This document shows positions 31,035-41,989 of a DNA stretch of 64,000 nt, one piece after another; within the stretch, counting starts at the first letter, position 1, and every line of letters starts with the position of its first letter. Below the pieces are notes generated by a model. That model made no database searches, had not been told where the DNA came from, and saw nothing but the letters and a program-made list of their open reading frames with translations. The stretch is from NCBI RefSeq assembly GCF_018143015.1, contig NC_054748.1, forward strand, positions 18,045,356 to 18,109,355, read 5' to 3'. The DNA comes from Lytechinus variegatus (taxonomy: Eukaryota > Echinodermata > Echinoidea > Temnopleuroida > Toxopneustidae). Position numbers and translations under genes: made by a program.

Positions 31035-32495
31035 TTACTGGAAATCATCGTCGTCTGATCCCCAATCTGCGACGAAGTTTTGCCTATCATACACATTGAC
31101 ACTCTTGTCCTTCTGAAGTTTTGCTTTCCCTTTCTTGTCAATCGGTACAAAGCCGGGAGGATGATGCAGTGTGCCAGTAACCGTGTCACTCTTACGCTTC
31201 TTCTTCCCCTTGCCTTTCTTGCTTCGGCCGTAAGATGGCGATGTTGCACGGAATGGACTGGCGATGCTAGAACTCGGCGAGAGGACGCGCTTGACGGTGG
31301 GAATCGAGGGTGACGAAGGCACGGATGATGCGGCTTGTGGATGGATGCCTGACGGTCCGGGGACGTCTCTGGGAGACAACGGGGGCGATGCTCTTGGAGG
31401 AGAATCTATCCTGACAGGGGTGTCGCCTGTTAATTCCTCTCTCATTAGCTTGTCTTTCTTGTCTGCGTGCCATGTGTCGAAGAGAGGAACTTTCATGCAT
31501 AGATTGGGCTTTCCTCTGAGATGATAATGATCCCTTATCAAATCCATGAACGCAGGGATCAGCGGGCGTTTGCTTGCCGCATTCCTATTTCTCCATATTA
31601 CTTCACAGAGATGTGACTCGAATGTCGATGCTTTGCAGCCATTCATTCTCCTGAAGTGATCTTTTCCACTCTTCCAGGCACCTTCAATTGTGTTGGTGTG
31701 AACAGTGGTTGCCTCTCCCGTTGTCGTATCTCGATATTTCTGCACAAATGTGTCGGAGTGCTCAACAGTGAAATGGCGATATCCTATCTCATTCAGCCTG
31801 TAATAGGCACGCCATCCATCCGAATAGATCGTCGACCCCTTTTCCACATGCCTTTCGATTAATGGAAGCAGAGTGTTTTCATCTCTTCTCTCAACGGGTA
31901 GAGTACAATCCTGTTGGTAGATCTTTCGACCATTGCGAGGATCTCCCCTGTGGTACTTGGTCCTCCTCCCAAATAGACTCTCATCAATCTCGACTTCTCC
32001 TCGAAGCTTTTCCCCCAACTCGTAATACAAGTCATGGACGAATTTACGACAATGATCGCGCAAAAAATTCGCCCAGTCCACGGCGGAATTCTTATAATCC
32101 ATCCCGGATTCCACAGCACAGCGGTGAAGCGTAGATCCTAAGATCCACTCTCTTAAAAAGATGAGTATCTCCCGGACGTCAAAATGAGTTCCCTCAAAAA
32201 GGGAAAACGAGTGGCCCGAATAACTCTTCTCATGAGGCCATCTCACAGTTCCTCGGCACCTCCAGATTCTGCCTCCTCTCCTTCCAACTTTCTTAATTGC
32301 CTTGCAAGGCCTTTTGCAAACTTCGCAAAATATCTGCGATGCGATGAAACGATTGTCCTCTAGCCATTTATACAAGACGTCATCACTCTGGGCTAAAAGC
32401 AGATGAAAGGAAAACGGGTTGCGAAAATGAGGCAATCCGATGTTGGATGGATCTCGCTCTCGCTTTGACCAAGACATGTTGATATACTTCTTCAT
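31035..32495 (-). CDS. ISXO2/IS1595-like (Merlin-type) DDE transposase
   Basis: An intact 486-codon frame. Residues 57-80 hold four cysteines (CEVC, then C64 and C80), the N-terminal zinc-ribbon typical of the family. The catalytic triad is visible as D171 (VEIDESLFG), D226 (IYSDGWRAY) and E271 (TNTIEGAWKSGKDHFRRM), with the family NxxEGxW motif. The C-terminal third (from about residue 350) is Ser/Pro-rich and ends with a basic stretch KKGKGKKKRK, a likely nuclear localisation signal, and an acidic tail DDDD. The enzyme cuts and joins the element ends. Bacterial IS1595 relatives and eukaryotic Merlin elements share this domain. The first ATG is at residue 1 and a second lies at residue 7. 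No stop codon or frameshift interrupts it, so the element may have been active recently. Confidence 0.92.
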   Translation of the reverse strand: MKKYINMSWSKRERDPSNIGLPHFRNPFSFHLLLAQSDDVLYKWLEDNRFIASQIFCEVCKRPCKAIKKVGRRGGRIWRCRGTVRWPHEKSYSGHSFSLFEGTHFDVREILIFLREWILGSTLHRCAVESGMDYKNSAVDWANFLRDHCRKFVHDLYYELGEKLRGEVEIDESLFGRRTKYHRGDPRNGRKIYQQDCTLPVERRDENTLLPLIERHVEKGSTIYSDGWRAYYRLNEIGYRHFTVEHSDTFVQKYRDTTTGEATTVHTNTIEGAWKSGKDHFRRMNGCKASTFESHLCEVIWRNRNAASKRPLIPAFMDLIRDHYHLRGKPNLCMKVPLFDTWHADKKDKLMREELTGDTPVRIDSPPRASPPLSPRDVPGPSGIHPQAASSVPSSPSIPTVKRVLSPSSSIASPFRATSPSYGRSKKGKGKKKRKSDTVTGTLHHPPGFVPIDKKGKAKLQKDKSVNVYDRQNFVADWGSDDDDFQ

Positions 32496-32532
32496 CGACG
32501 ACTTAGTGTGGAGTGACTCAAATTGGCGGGAG

Positions 32533-32663
32533 CTGTAATCAATATCACTAATTCAGGCAAAGATCTACATAATATGACAACGCCTACCTATACCCAATAA
32601 AATAAATGGGGCTTATGAATATTCATATGAATGCATGAAATAGATTTGCAGAATAAAACTTAC
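32533..32663 (-). other. Candidate intron between the two ORFs of the Merlin-like element
   Basis: Six bases after the stop codon of the small ORF is a near-perfect splice donor (ataaag/gtaagt, intron from 32663). A gattacag acceptor follows, with the exon resuming at 32532. Removing these 131 bases would leave about 43 bases between the small ORF stop and the transposase ATG on one transcript. RNA evidence is not available here. Confidence 0.45.
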
Positions 32664-32669
32664 CTTTAT

Positions 32670-33065
32670 TTAGTAGTATTTAGGTTGACCATTTAGGTAT
32701 TCATACCGCTTTGTCGAGATATTCCATGCATATATCCGATAGTTCCTTCCTCCTTCGTATAGGCGAAACAGAGCTTCAAAATGCGAAATAGCTGCTCTAT
32801 CTCGGCATAATCCATACAGGTTAGCCCATTCCATGAACACTGTGGGATTCAGGCCGTTGACAAAAACAAAAGCTGAAACTAAACACCTTTCCCAATGTCT
32901 TAGATTCTTAGTCCAAAAACATCGTCTAATTCTTCTCGGCCATAAATTTGCTTCTCCGATGATATCCTGAATATCTCTCCAAAGTATATATATTTGTCGA
33001 TTCCTGGATGACATTTTTTGGCAGTTGAAAGATTCAGAAAGATAGTAGCTACAGGTGAACCACAC
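32670..33065 (-). CDS. Accessory ORF of the Merlin-like element, unknown function
   Basis: An open frame upstream of the transposase on the same strand. The likely start is the ATG at codon 18 (MSSRNRQIYILWRD), giving 114 residues; the first ATG of the frame gives 131. The protein is rich in aromatic residues and arginine, with segments RRIRRCFWTKNLRHWERC, VSAFVFVNGLNPTVFMEWA and the end YEYLNGQPKYY. I do not recognise a named domain. No signal peptide or clear membrane span is seen, though the VSAFVFVNG stretch is hydrophobic. Its position and intact frame suggest a role in transposition or expression of the element. Eukaryotic transposons often have a second ORF for DNA binding, but nothing in this sequence proves that here. 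Confidence 0.65.
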   Translation of the reverse strand: MWFTCSYYLSESFNCQKMSSRNRQIYILWRDIQDIIGEANLWPRRIRRCFWTKNLRHWERCLVSAFVFVNGLNPTVFMEWANLYGLCRDRAAISHFEALFRLYEGGRNYRIYAWNISTKRYEYLNGQPKYY

Positions 33066-33069
33066 GCCA

Positions 33070-33290
33070 GATAAGGTTATCGAGATTCTTATGAATAATC
33101 ATGAGCTTAGTGAATCAGTTTTGTCGTCACGCTATTACAGCTTTTCATTGGTCAAAATAGTTACTGAGTATGCGCTTGCGCGTAATGGACGAATCAAAGT
33201 GCAGTATTTTCCATCTTCTAATCATGCGCAGAATGGACCAATCACACAGCTTATTCATTTCCCACAAACAGTGTGTAACTGAAAATGAAC
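33070..33290 (-). promoter_or_regulatory. Putative promoter of the Merlin-like element
   Basis: Directly upstream of the small ORF lie two inverted-CCAAT or CCAAT boxes (attggtc at about 33146 and ccaatcac at about 33238) and NRF1-like sites (tatgcgcttgcgcgt at about 33169 and catgcgcag at about 33224). Such a cluster is typical of TATA-less promoters. The assignment rests on motif position only. Confidence 0.35.
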
Positions 33291-34414
33291 AGGCACACAC
33301 ACTTCCGCGACCCAGTGATGTAATATACATAATTTTTCATGAATGAAAATATTCCTGCAGAACTGCACCTGTGCGATGCTCTTGCTTCCATACAATTTTG
33401 GCGGCAACTGGTCCCCCCCCCCCCGCAAGATGTTCACATATCCAACACTCAACTTGTTCAAATCTGCATTTACTCACTTTTCATCAAAGAATCAGTTTAC
33501 CTTATTTATACTACAACATATAGGTATATTCACGAATAGTTATTTATTTAGTTCTCCATTATAATACGATTTATAATGAATAAAAGTCATGTGAGTTTGA
33601 ATGCAGGTGTATAACATTTCCAATTTTAAATCAAAAGTATAGCGAAGTGAACTCCCAATGCCTGTGATTCATTAATGTATTAAAACTTTAAGTGATAGGA
33701 AAAGCGACAAGATATTTGATTGAGTTTTTGGATCTTAAATGGGGGGGGGGAGGGATTGGAGTGGTCTTTCACGAGGCCAATACATTTTCGCCATGTATCC
33801 AACACATCCTCTCCAAACCACGTGGGCAAACACTACGAGAGTGAGATGCACGTGCCAAGAAATAATTAGCAGCATTTTATGTCAATCATTAGGCTTGAAA
33901 TTCACAAGCATGGCACGCGACACGCGCCTCTCGATCGATTAAAACCGTAATTTATTCCGTCAATCATTATAACGGGCCTAGAAATTTACATCTCCATTGA
34001 ATTAGGCATACCTGCACATATGTAACATACGATATCATGTAGATGTCATTTTGGAGGGGGCATAAAATAGCTTCATGGGAGTAGTGGCTGGCTCTATTAT
34101 GACGTCAGGAGCCCAAACTCGAGCTATTTAATGACTCAGAAGTAGACCTTTATTATTTCCCAACATGTTCACTTTGCGATATCTGTATTTATTTTGTCAT
34201 CTACATGAATGAATTGACATTTTTTTTATTTTGGCATATTCCTATATGCGAATTGTCTAAGTGTATTGTTTATTTAGTCAGAATAGGCCTGACGTTGATT
34301 CTGAATATTTTTTTTTACTCTTCCTTTATTCTACTGAATATATCAATATATTATATTTAGCGTCTTTTTACTCAAATTTTTAGCGAATTTACACACAGTA
34401 ATTAACCTGTAATT

Positions 34415-35416
34415 TTAATAATAATAATAATAATGCTCAATTCTTGTATAGCGCATCACACATAGCATAGCATGTCCCTATGCGCTTAGAGAAGAAATAG
34501 TGAAAGGTATATAAGAATAAAGTAATCGAGATATTTAGATTGGACCATTAGTTCAAAGTTAGTTTTTTATGCATTGCAAAGATATGTCTTGAGGGATCTC
34601 CTGAATGTACATAAATCACTTTGATATCTCATTGAATTCGGTAAAGCATTCCAGAGGACAGCAGAGGCATAAGTAAAAGCACGCTCACCATATGACTTTG
34701 TAAAGACAGAGGGAACAACAAATAATGCTTTTGAGCTTGATCTAAGATTTCGGGATGGCTGGTAATATGAAACTAAATCGAGTAAATAGGACGGGGCAAT
34801 TTTATAAAAAACAGTTGTGTGCAAAAACTAGAAGTTTGAATACAATCCGGGAACGGACAGGGAGCCAATGTAATTCTCTGAGAACTGGAGTAATTGCTTC
34901 ATACTTGCGTGTTCGTGTTACTAATCTCGCAGCTGAATTTTGAATGGTTTGCAGTTTTTTAATTTGTTTAATAGGTAATCCTGAAAGGAGACTATTGCAG
35001 AAATCAATGTGACATAAAACAAAAGCATGTACCAATTTTTCAGTGGTGGGTTTATCCAAGAATTCACGAAGTTTACCAATTTTGTATAAGGCATATGATG
35101 CAGAGCGACATTTTTGGGATATAAATTCATCGAATGTCAATTTATCATCAAATATAACTCCTAGATTTCTACAAGAAGTACTTGCGCGTATGTCCATTCC
35201 ACCAAGTTTTAACATCTGGATTGATTCTGTTTCTCGGAAACGTGAGGAAATGTGTAAAAACTCTGTTTTTTCACCGTTTAGTTTGAGGCTATTGATCTGT
35301 GACCATTCTTTAATCTCTTGAATACATTGTGTAATTTCAGCAGTGGGGTCAGAATCCTTAAACTTTTTAAGGGTAACATACAGTTGTGTGTCATCCGCAT
35401 AAAACATTTTTTGCAT
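34415..35416 (-). mobile_element. 5'-truncated CR1/L2-type LINE
   Basis: Minus-strand element holding the second half of a reverse transcriptase and ending with a stem-like tail (aagcgcataggga, then gcgctatacaag) and an att trinucleotide run (34421-34437). It is inserted in a decayed copy of the 157-bp unit: taattaacctgta precedes it and tcaaaaccactctgc follows. The tail resembles the SINE tail at 49355-49420. Confidence 0.8.
34567..35416 (-). pseudogene. LINE reverse transcriptase C-terminal half, frameshifted
   Basis: The upstream frame (34802-35416) begins with the catalytic YADDTQLYV motif and continues with the palm and thumb regions (NSLKLNGEKTE, CRNLGVIFDDKL, LHWLPVRSRI). The frame then shifts near 34810-34825 into 34567-34824, which holds the C-terminal tail (FTYASAVLWNALPNSMR). 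Fingers, endonuclease and ORF1 are missing, so it is a dead 5'-truncated copy. The motif set fits the CR1/L2 group. Confidence 0.88.
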
Positions 35417-35504
35417 TTTGAACTTATCAATGATTTTTCATCAATCCTTCTTTCAATTCTTTTCAAAACCACTCTGCAACTTTTAGCTAGTTTGCTATAT
35501 CAAC

Positions 35505-35820
35505 TAAATAAATCAATTCAAACTGTCTATATCTTTATCCTCTTTTTTGACTCCACTTTTTTAACGATACGCACGGTAATTAACCTGTATATATTCCATC
35601 AACCCCTCTTTTCCCTTCTCTTCAAAACCACTCTGCCACTTTTAGACAGTAGGCTATCCACTAAATAAATCAATTCAAACTGTCTATATCTTTATCCTCC
35701 TTTTTGACTCCACTTTTTTAACGATACGCACGGTAATTAACCTGTATATATTCCATCAACCCCTCTTTTCCCTTCTCTTCAAAACCACTCTGCCACTTTT
35801 AGACAGTTGGCTATCCATCC
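35505..35820. repeat. Right subterminal array of 157-bp units, inverted
   Basis: Two near-complete copies of the left array unit in reverse complement (gccacttttagacagtaggc, acgcacggtaattaacctgt). A third decayed copy is split by the LINE. The inverted placement of arrays relative to the transposase gene supports their being part of the element termini. Confidence 0.9.
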
Positions 35821-35845
35821 ACTACAAGTTCAACAAGCTTATTAT

Positions 35846-36014
35846 TTATCTTCCTTTTTGACTCCATCGCGTGTTATCGCGTGGCCAAAACCCATAGACG
35901 GAGCCAAAAAGAACGATAAAACTAAGATTCTAGGTTAATTTTATCGTTCTTTTTGGCTCCGTCAATGGGTTTTGTCTACTTAATAACACGCGCTGGAGTC
36001 AAAAAGGAAGATAA
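35846..36014. repeat. Right terminal palindrome of the Merlin-like element
   Basis: Same structure as 27386-27550: ttatcttcctttttgactcc arms around an AT-rich centre (actaagattctaggttaatt). Its outer flank repeats aataataagcttgttg, which is otherwise found on the inner side of the palindromes, so the right edge may be rearranged. Confidence 0.85.
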
Positions 36015-36361
36015 ATAATAAGCTTGTTGAAATTGTTTTACAATTTGTAATTTATTTAGTATGAAACCTGAAAGCGAAGAGAAGAGGAAGAGGGAGAGAG
36101 GGGGGGAGGGGATCCATGGTTTCGCGCGCGTAGGCTCGGCGATATGCGATTGCGCTACGCAGGCTTGTATAATAAAATAGCTTTCGTCTTTAGACCTTTA
36201 CCCGGTGCGGTATCGAGACTAAGCGGTTGTTATTAGAAATTTTGGACCCCAGATTTTTTTTGTCTCCGGAGTCAGAAAGCACGATAATGCCGAAGCTTCA
36301 ATTGTGTCTGCACTCCTATCGAACACAGCGAAGCGAAAAATACAGTCATGACATGACAGTA

Positions 36362-38220
36362 ATACCATGGTCACATTTGCTACGGCCGCCGTAGATTCTA
36401 AAATTTCTACGGCGAGTAGCAATTCTACGGTCGCCTCAGAATTTCCACGGCAACTTACTATAGCGGTCACATATGTTACGGTCGCCGCACGGCGTATTTT
36501 TTAATTTATGGAGAAAAGAAATCTGCGGCTGACGTATGTCCTTGAAATCATGACGTACGGTCGCCCTATGGCGACCCTGCGCTGGCCGTAGGTTTTTGAC
36601 AAATACTACGGCAGACGCAAGGTGGCCGCAAGGCGCCCTCACGGCGGCCGCAGGGGGACTATACAGTGAGAAATACCATCATGATATTTTACAATAGACA
36701 TTTCATTTCAGAAATTTTTCAAAGTGTCGCACCATGCCCATGCGCGTATTCTGGGCGGGAGGGAGGGGGGGTTCGGGGCCCAGCCCCGGGTAGGCGAAAA
36801 GGGGGCGCCATAAGAGGGAGGAAAGAAAGGGAAAGAAAAGGGAGATAAAAAGGAGGGGGAAAGAAGAGAAAGAGAAAATGGAGAAAAGAAAGAGAGAAGG
36901 AAACAAGAAGAAGGGAAAAGGAGCCTGAGAAGAGAAAAGGGGAAAGGGGGAGGAGTAATAAAAGTGCCGGGGCGCCAAATTGATGTTCGACTTAGGAAGG
37001 GGGGGTCGCCAAATTAATGTTTGATACTGATCTGAATATTATGCGATCAGTAATGTTCGACCTAGGAAGGGGGGGGGGGGCAATTCGACCTTTGTGGTGA
37101 TTCGCGCTCGCATCGAATGGTTATTTAGATGACATCCTGTTAATGATTACCTAATGATTACCTCAATTGCGTAGAATGTCTAGTTTTGGAACAGAATATA
37201 ATCGAATAATTTTTAAGTGCCCATCCTGATAATGATTACCAATAATGCTTAGAATTTCCAAACTTTGGGTCATTTTGGAATATAGACAATCATCAGCTCG
37301 CCCTGACAGATAGATAGATACCCATCTTGCTCATGCTTACAAAACTTCTCTGAATATTCTATTTTCAGGTCTATACACAAGCTATCAAAAATCAAGTTCG
37401 CATTATTTATTTGGACTTATGAAATAAATCTCCCTTAACCATGTTAACTTGTTTGTATGAATAAAGTTAAGATGTTAATAAAGACGTTAGTCTTAAGTAA
37501 GAACTACACCCTAGGAAACAACAACAAAAATCAGCATTTAACTCTCCATGGTAGTAATAATAATAATGATAATGATAATAACATCATATTTTACCCAAGT
37601 GAGCCGCTAGTGAAAGGGCTATATCTGTGCTTCCTGGTCACATTTTTTTTTAAAGTGGTATTACAGTATATCATATTCATGGATAGTTTGCTTTTTATTA
37701 AGTCATAATTAAAAAAGTTGTCTGCAGTTGTCCTTTTCATGTGATTATGAAATAAGATATTCAACATGCATTTAAGGCACCTGTTTGCCTGACGAGGAGG
37801 GGTCACCATTTTTTTCCGAAAAGTACACATGCATATGGGCCAAAATTATAGGGCGGGCCCCCGAGGTGCAAAATTCTGAATACGCGCCTGGTGGCTTTCG
37901 AGCAGATAACACAATAGGAGAAGGGGAAAGGAGGGAAGAAAAACACGAGGGCAGCCGCACGGCCACCGTACGCTCAACGTACGGCCGCCGTAGACCGTTC
38001 TACGCCATGCCTACGGCTAGTCTAATTTCTACGGCGAGCGTAGAAAAGAAAAAATGTTATAACTCCGAGTTAAAATTCTACGGCCACCCCTACGGCCTGT
38101 AAAAAGTAGGAATCCGCCGTACGTCGACCCTGCGGCCACCGCAGATTTTCTGCGGCCGCCGCAGAAATCTCTCGAATTCATGTATCTACGGCCGCCGTAG
38201 AGCATATGTGACCAAGGTAT
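36362..38220. mobile_element. GC-rich palindromic DNA element
   Basis: The left end reads ataccatggtcacatttgct followed by acggccgccgtag; the right end is the inverse (ctacggccgccgtag, then agcatatgtgaccaaggtat). Both arms carry repeated tacggccgcc-like motifs (36375-36655 and 37950-38210). No transposase ORF. The interior is occupied by a second repeat at about 36743-37890 with ends gcgcgtattctgggcgg and ctgaatacgcgcctgg. Superfamily not assigned. Confidence 0.65.
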
Positions 38221-40730
38221 AAGTACGGTACCGTACGGTACTACCGACGTGTATTTAAATTTTAGTCCCATGTTTTGTTTTTCGCGTAGGGCCTTCCTTC
38301 ACCATGCTTGTCTTGCAAGGCATTTGCAACTTGCAAGTTACAAAACGTTAGATCTATTCTAGATCTGCATCACACACTTATAAAGATCAATTTGATATGA
38401 TAATGTTTATTATTTTAGACTGGTAAATCAGTTCATTGGTAAAAATACATGCCGCAGCCCGTAGATCACCCTTGGTCACACATCAAATGAGAGAATGAAT
38501 TATGAATACGGTAAGTTATAATTATACTCAACTTGCGGTGTTCGTTCATGCAGGCTCCACCTCACTACTGCTGCACTCTGCTCCATCTACCCGAACATTG
38601 AGTCTGTGAACTTACTCTAATTCTGAGTGACAGTCACAAAGGCCAAATGTGCGATTTTATGGGGGGGAAATATAAAATTCATGCAAGTTGCAATCAAGTC
38701 CAAGAATACCGGTATAGACTATAGGCCCTAGCGTCATTCTTAATCTTATTTTACACATCGTGATGTTGCATGAATTTTAAATTTTTGTATTTTCACCCAT
38801 AAAATCCCACTTGTGTCACACGTAATATCAGAGCAAGTTCATGGACTTGATGTTTGGGTAGGTGGAGCGAAGTGTAGCAGTAGTAGAGTGGAGCCTGCAC
38901 GAACATCGCTTGAGCCTGAGTAGCCTGAGGTATCTCATGATGGTTAGTTTGACTGGATAACGTAGTTCGTTGTTAGACTTAAAATGATTAGACCCTCTTC
39001 CATGCCTAGCTCTGGCATATTAAAAACTCACATCTAACGTTAAAATTTAGCATTATTTATATTGGCTATAATATTACTTCGTTCCCAGATATGAGTGGAA
39101 TTTAGTAACGTTAACAAACGAACAACAACTAGTGAGCGTTTGGCTGTGGATTTTCGAAAGTAACAAGTGGGTTGCACTTGCTGAGATGCCACTTCTGGCG
39201 TCCACAACACACATGACACTACTTCTATGGCTTGATTTTTATGTGCGCTGTGGCATGTATGATTGTCTTCGCACCCCGGTCCCTGCCCCCCATTCAGTTA
39301 TTTAGGGTACACGCATATTCTCATTCCCACCATTTGAAAGCACCCCCCCCCCCATATCTCATATCTGCCAAAATTTCTGAACCCCCTGTCACCAGATTTT
39401 TCTGCCTTGGAAATCCCCCTAAATCCAGAACATGAACATGTACTGCTCAATGAGTAAATTTACCCCCCCCCCCATCTCTGGTGAGTTCTCATTCCAACCC
39501 ACTATCTAAGGACAGATAGCCCCCCCCCCTTCATATCTCATATAAGCTGCCATTGCAATAGATGTTCACTGATGTAATGATAGAGGAAAAGCTTTCAAAA
39601 CTAGCAGGAATTTTCCCATTGGAGATATTTCACATTATCTCCTCCCTACCTTGACATGTGTGGTGTGAAAGATGTTGTGCTCAGGAGGCAAGATGCAATT
39701 TGAAAGAATGAGTAAAATCAGAAAATATGTGTACAAAACAAATGGAGGGTTGTCCACAAAATCATCAATTTTGAAGCACATTCACCAATTTGAGGATCCC
39801 CATAGAAAGTACAAGACTTTTCAAACTTGCATAACTCGCTTATATAACCGATTTTGATTAAACAAGTTTTAGAATGCTCCTCTCATGTTATTCTTTCTGA
39901 TAAGATTGTATTTTGGTGTCCTTTAAAATGAAAAACTAATTTTGCGATATATTTCGACATAATATCATGCGCTATCATTGTAATTTTTCCTCCATTCTTA
40001 ATATTGATATCTTGCCATAGTTTTCATTATTATTATTTTTTGTGGGGGGGGGATTCAACCAAAGGCCCTCCACTTGTATATTTATAATACTATCTAAACT
40101 ATACATGGACTCATCCACTATTGACAAGAGGGGGCAGGCCGTCAAAATATCCGGGCAATCCCATAAATACAGACGTACATTTCTTAGCGTGTAATGAGCT
40201 TTGACAAAAAGGGAATAATTAACATGTATTTTCATACAAAACAATGTACCTCTATAAGAAAAAAAAATCATTAAAAAAATTGGAGTAACACCCTTCCTGT
40301 GAACTTCTTCTTTTTCTTCAGAGTAGCAATTAAATCTGTATTCTGAAAATTCTTATATCTTGTATCTTTCACTGAGCACGTATGATGTCGGAGCTGAAAT
40401 ATGCGTAAAGCTTAAAATGGTGCCTAAATATCTATGGGTAACATATCGAGATACAAGGTATTCTGAAAAGTCTTATCTTTCTCTATGTTAGCTTCGTTGG
40501 AAAATACAATAAAATTACAAGAGGTGGGGGGCTATTGTAACTTAATGTTGCATGCGATATCTGTCAACAATTATGTTTTGCTACCATCCCGCAAATTGTT
40601 TTACTATCAAAGACATTAAAGAGATGAATTTGCAGACTTTTTAGCAATTTAAAGATCTTATTCAAGATGATGAAATTTTTCAAATAAAAATGCCTCGGCG
40701 GAACAGCCAAGTGTATTTTCAGCACATTAT
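38221..40730. other. Intronic DNA with an inverted repeat and C tracts
   Basis: A 375-base inverted repeat lies at 38535-38909: tgcaggctccacctcactac pairs with a gtggagcctgcacgaac block around a gcgattttatgggg centre. Poly-C tracts occur at 39342-39353, 39463-39474 and 39521-39530, each followed by catatctcatat- or catctct-like text. No gene was recognised; an ORF at 39672-39857 is isolated and unlike any known protein. Confidence 0.5.
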
Positions 40731-41465
40731 CCTAAAAAGACTGGGGGGTTATTCAGCCCCCCCCCCCCCCTCGACATTTTTCGTGATAAATCCGCCGTGC
40801 GAAATTTTTTGACGCGTCGATCACTGAGTGTTTACATTCAAGTCTCGCGCAACTATTGAGACCAAATTTGCGACCCCCGGGTACGCGGTTCGGAAATTAC
40901 GCAACATTTCTTAACTGCATGCACACCCAAAATTGCACAAAAACGTGAATTTGTTTACAAATCTAATGCAAATGGAGTTTGTATCAAAAATTTATGAATG
41001 TTTCATCATTTTTCCTTTTACTGATTGAAATCCATTAATTCATATTATTTATGCTCCAAATGGAGTCCCCAACAATTTCCATTCAAAAAACAAAAAGTCG
41101 AAAAACAAAGAAATATATAAGAAATTTAGAAAACAATAGAATACATAAGAAAATAAATGTGATTTTGAATTTTTTTTGTACACTTGATCAGAGTGTTTGT
41201 GTACCAAAAATTTGCATTGTAGGGGCATTATTTAGTTAATTACAGCAAAATTTTGATTTTATGCATAAATTAGCATAATCAATTAGCAATGAGATTTTTC
41301 GCAGAAATTGATCTAGTAGTTTTGTAGATTATGCCATGGGTAATGTACGTGCCAAGTTTCATCGGAATGCAATCGACGGCCGAGATCATAGGGGGGGGGG
41401 GGGCTGAATCACCCCCCCCCCCCCCCAGTCTTCTTGGGCATCGAAATAGCCCAGTCTATTTAGGG
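40731..41465. mobile_element. MITE with cctaaaaagactggg ends
   Basis: Ends cctaaaaagactgggggg and cccagtctatttaggg. Same family as 52554-53778: both share C/G tracts beside the ends, gacggccgagatc near the right end and taagaaat-type A-rich tracts. No ORF and no clean target duplication here. Confidence 0.7.
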
Positions 41466-41760
41466 TTCAGTTTTTTTTATAGAAGAGATGCTTTAATGGT
41501 TGATTTTATCATGTAATACAGTTAATGACTTGTTGACCAAAAATATTTAGCGTTTTCAGAGATAAGATAGGGGATGTCCATACAGAGATAAGACAATTTT
41601 CAGATTACTGATTAGAGAGAATTTTAGCGAGCTGTTATTGAATACAAGAAAAATTACAAGAATTTTCAGAATACAACCCTGGCCTGGTTAATGTTATAAT
41701 GCTCAGGCTCATTCTACATTTTCTGATCCCTTTCTCTTTCCATTGATCCAAATTTTGCAG

Positions 41761-41884
41761 GTGCTGGACCATCAGCATCTGTTTTAACAGATGTAGACAA
41801 TCCGATACTCTCAATTATCGGGGAGGAGACCCCTGTCATTGCAGGCATCAAGGATGCCCCAAATTCGTTGATGTCAACAAACAG
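41761..41884 (+). CDS. Harbinger Myb/SANT-like protein, exon 2
   Basis: Bounded by attttgcag and acaaacag/gtaag. Read in the phase left by exon 1 it is fully open and encodes an acidic linker including NPILSIIGEETPVIAGI, a segment of the kind found after the trihelix in Harbinger Myb-like proteins. It leaves phase 2 for exon 3. Confidence 0.8.
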
Positions 41885-41989
41885 GTAAGAAAAGAATAAG
41901 AGTTTTCACCATCTCATCACCAACAAAACTCATTTTCACCCAAATTTATAAATGTTGTATTAATACTTTAGTGATAACCTGATTGAAGT

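Larger units (their letters stand above)
27386..36014 (-). mobile_element. Merlin-like (ISXO2/IS1595-type) DNA transposon with nested insertions
   Basis: Both ends are hairpin-like palindromes of about 165 bp (27386-27550 and 35846-36014) with the outer phrase ttatcttcctttttgactcc. Inside these lie inverted arrays of a 157-bp repeat. The centre carries a DDE transposase of the ISXO2-like family and a small upstream ORF, both on the minus strand. The exact outer boundary and target duplication were not found. The element sits inside the first intron of the Harbinger Myb-like gene and is itself interrupted by a hAT element (28027-29474) and a LINE fragment (about 34415-35416). Confidence 0.75.

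Noticed and set aside
39672-39857. 61-codon ORF starting MLCSGGKMQF
   Set aside because: No domain, no splice context and no support from neighbours; within the intron of the Harbinger Myb-like gene.
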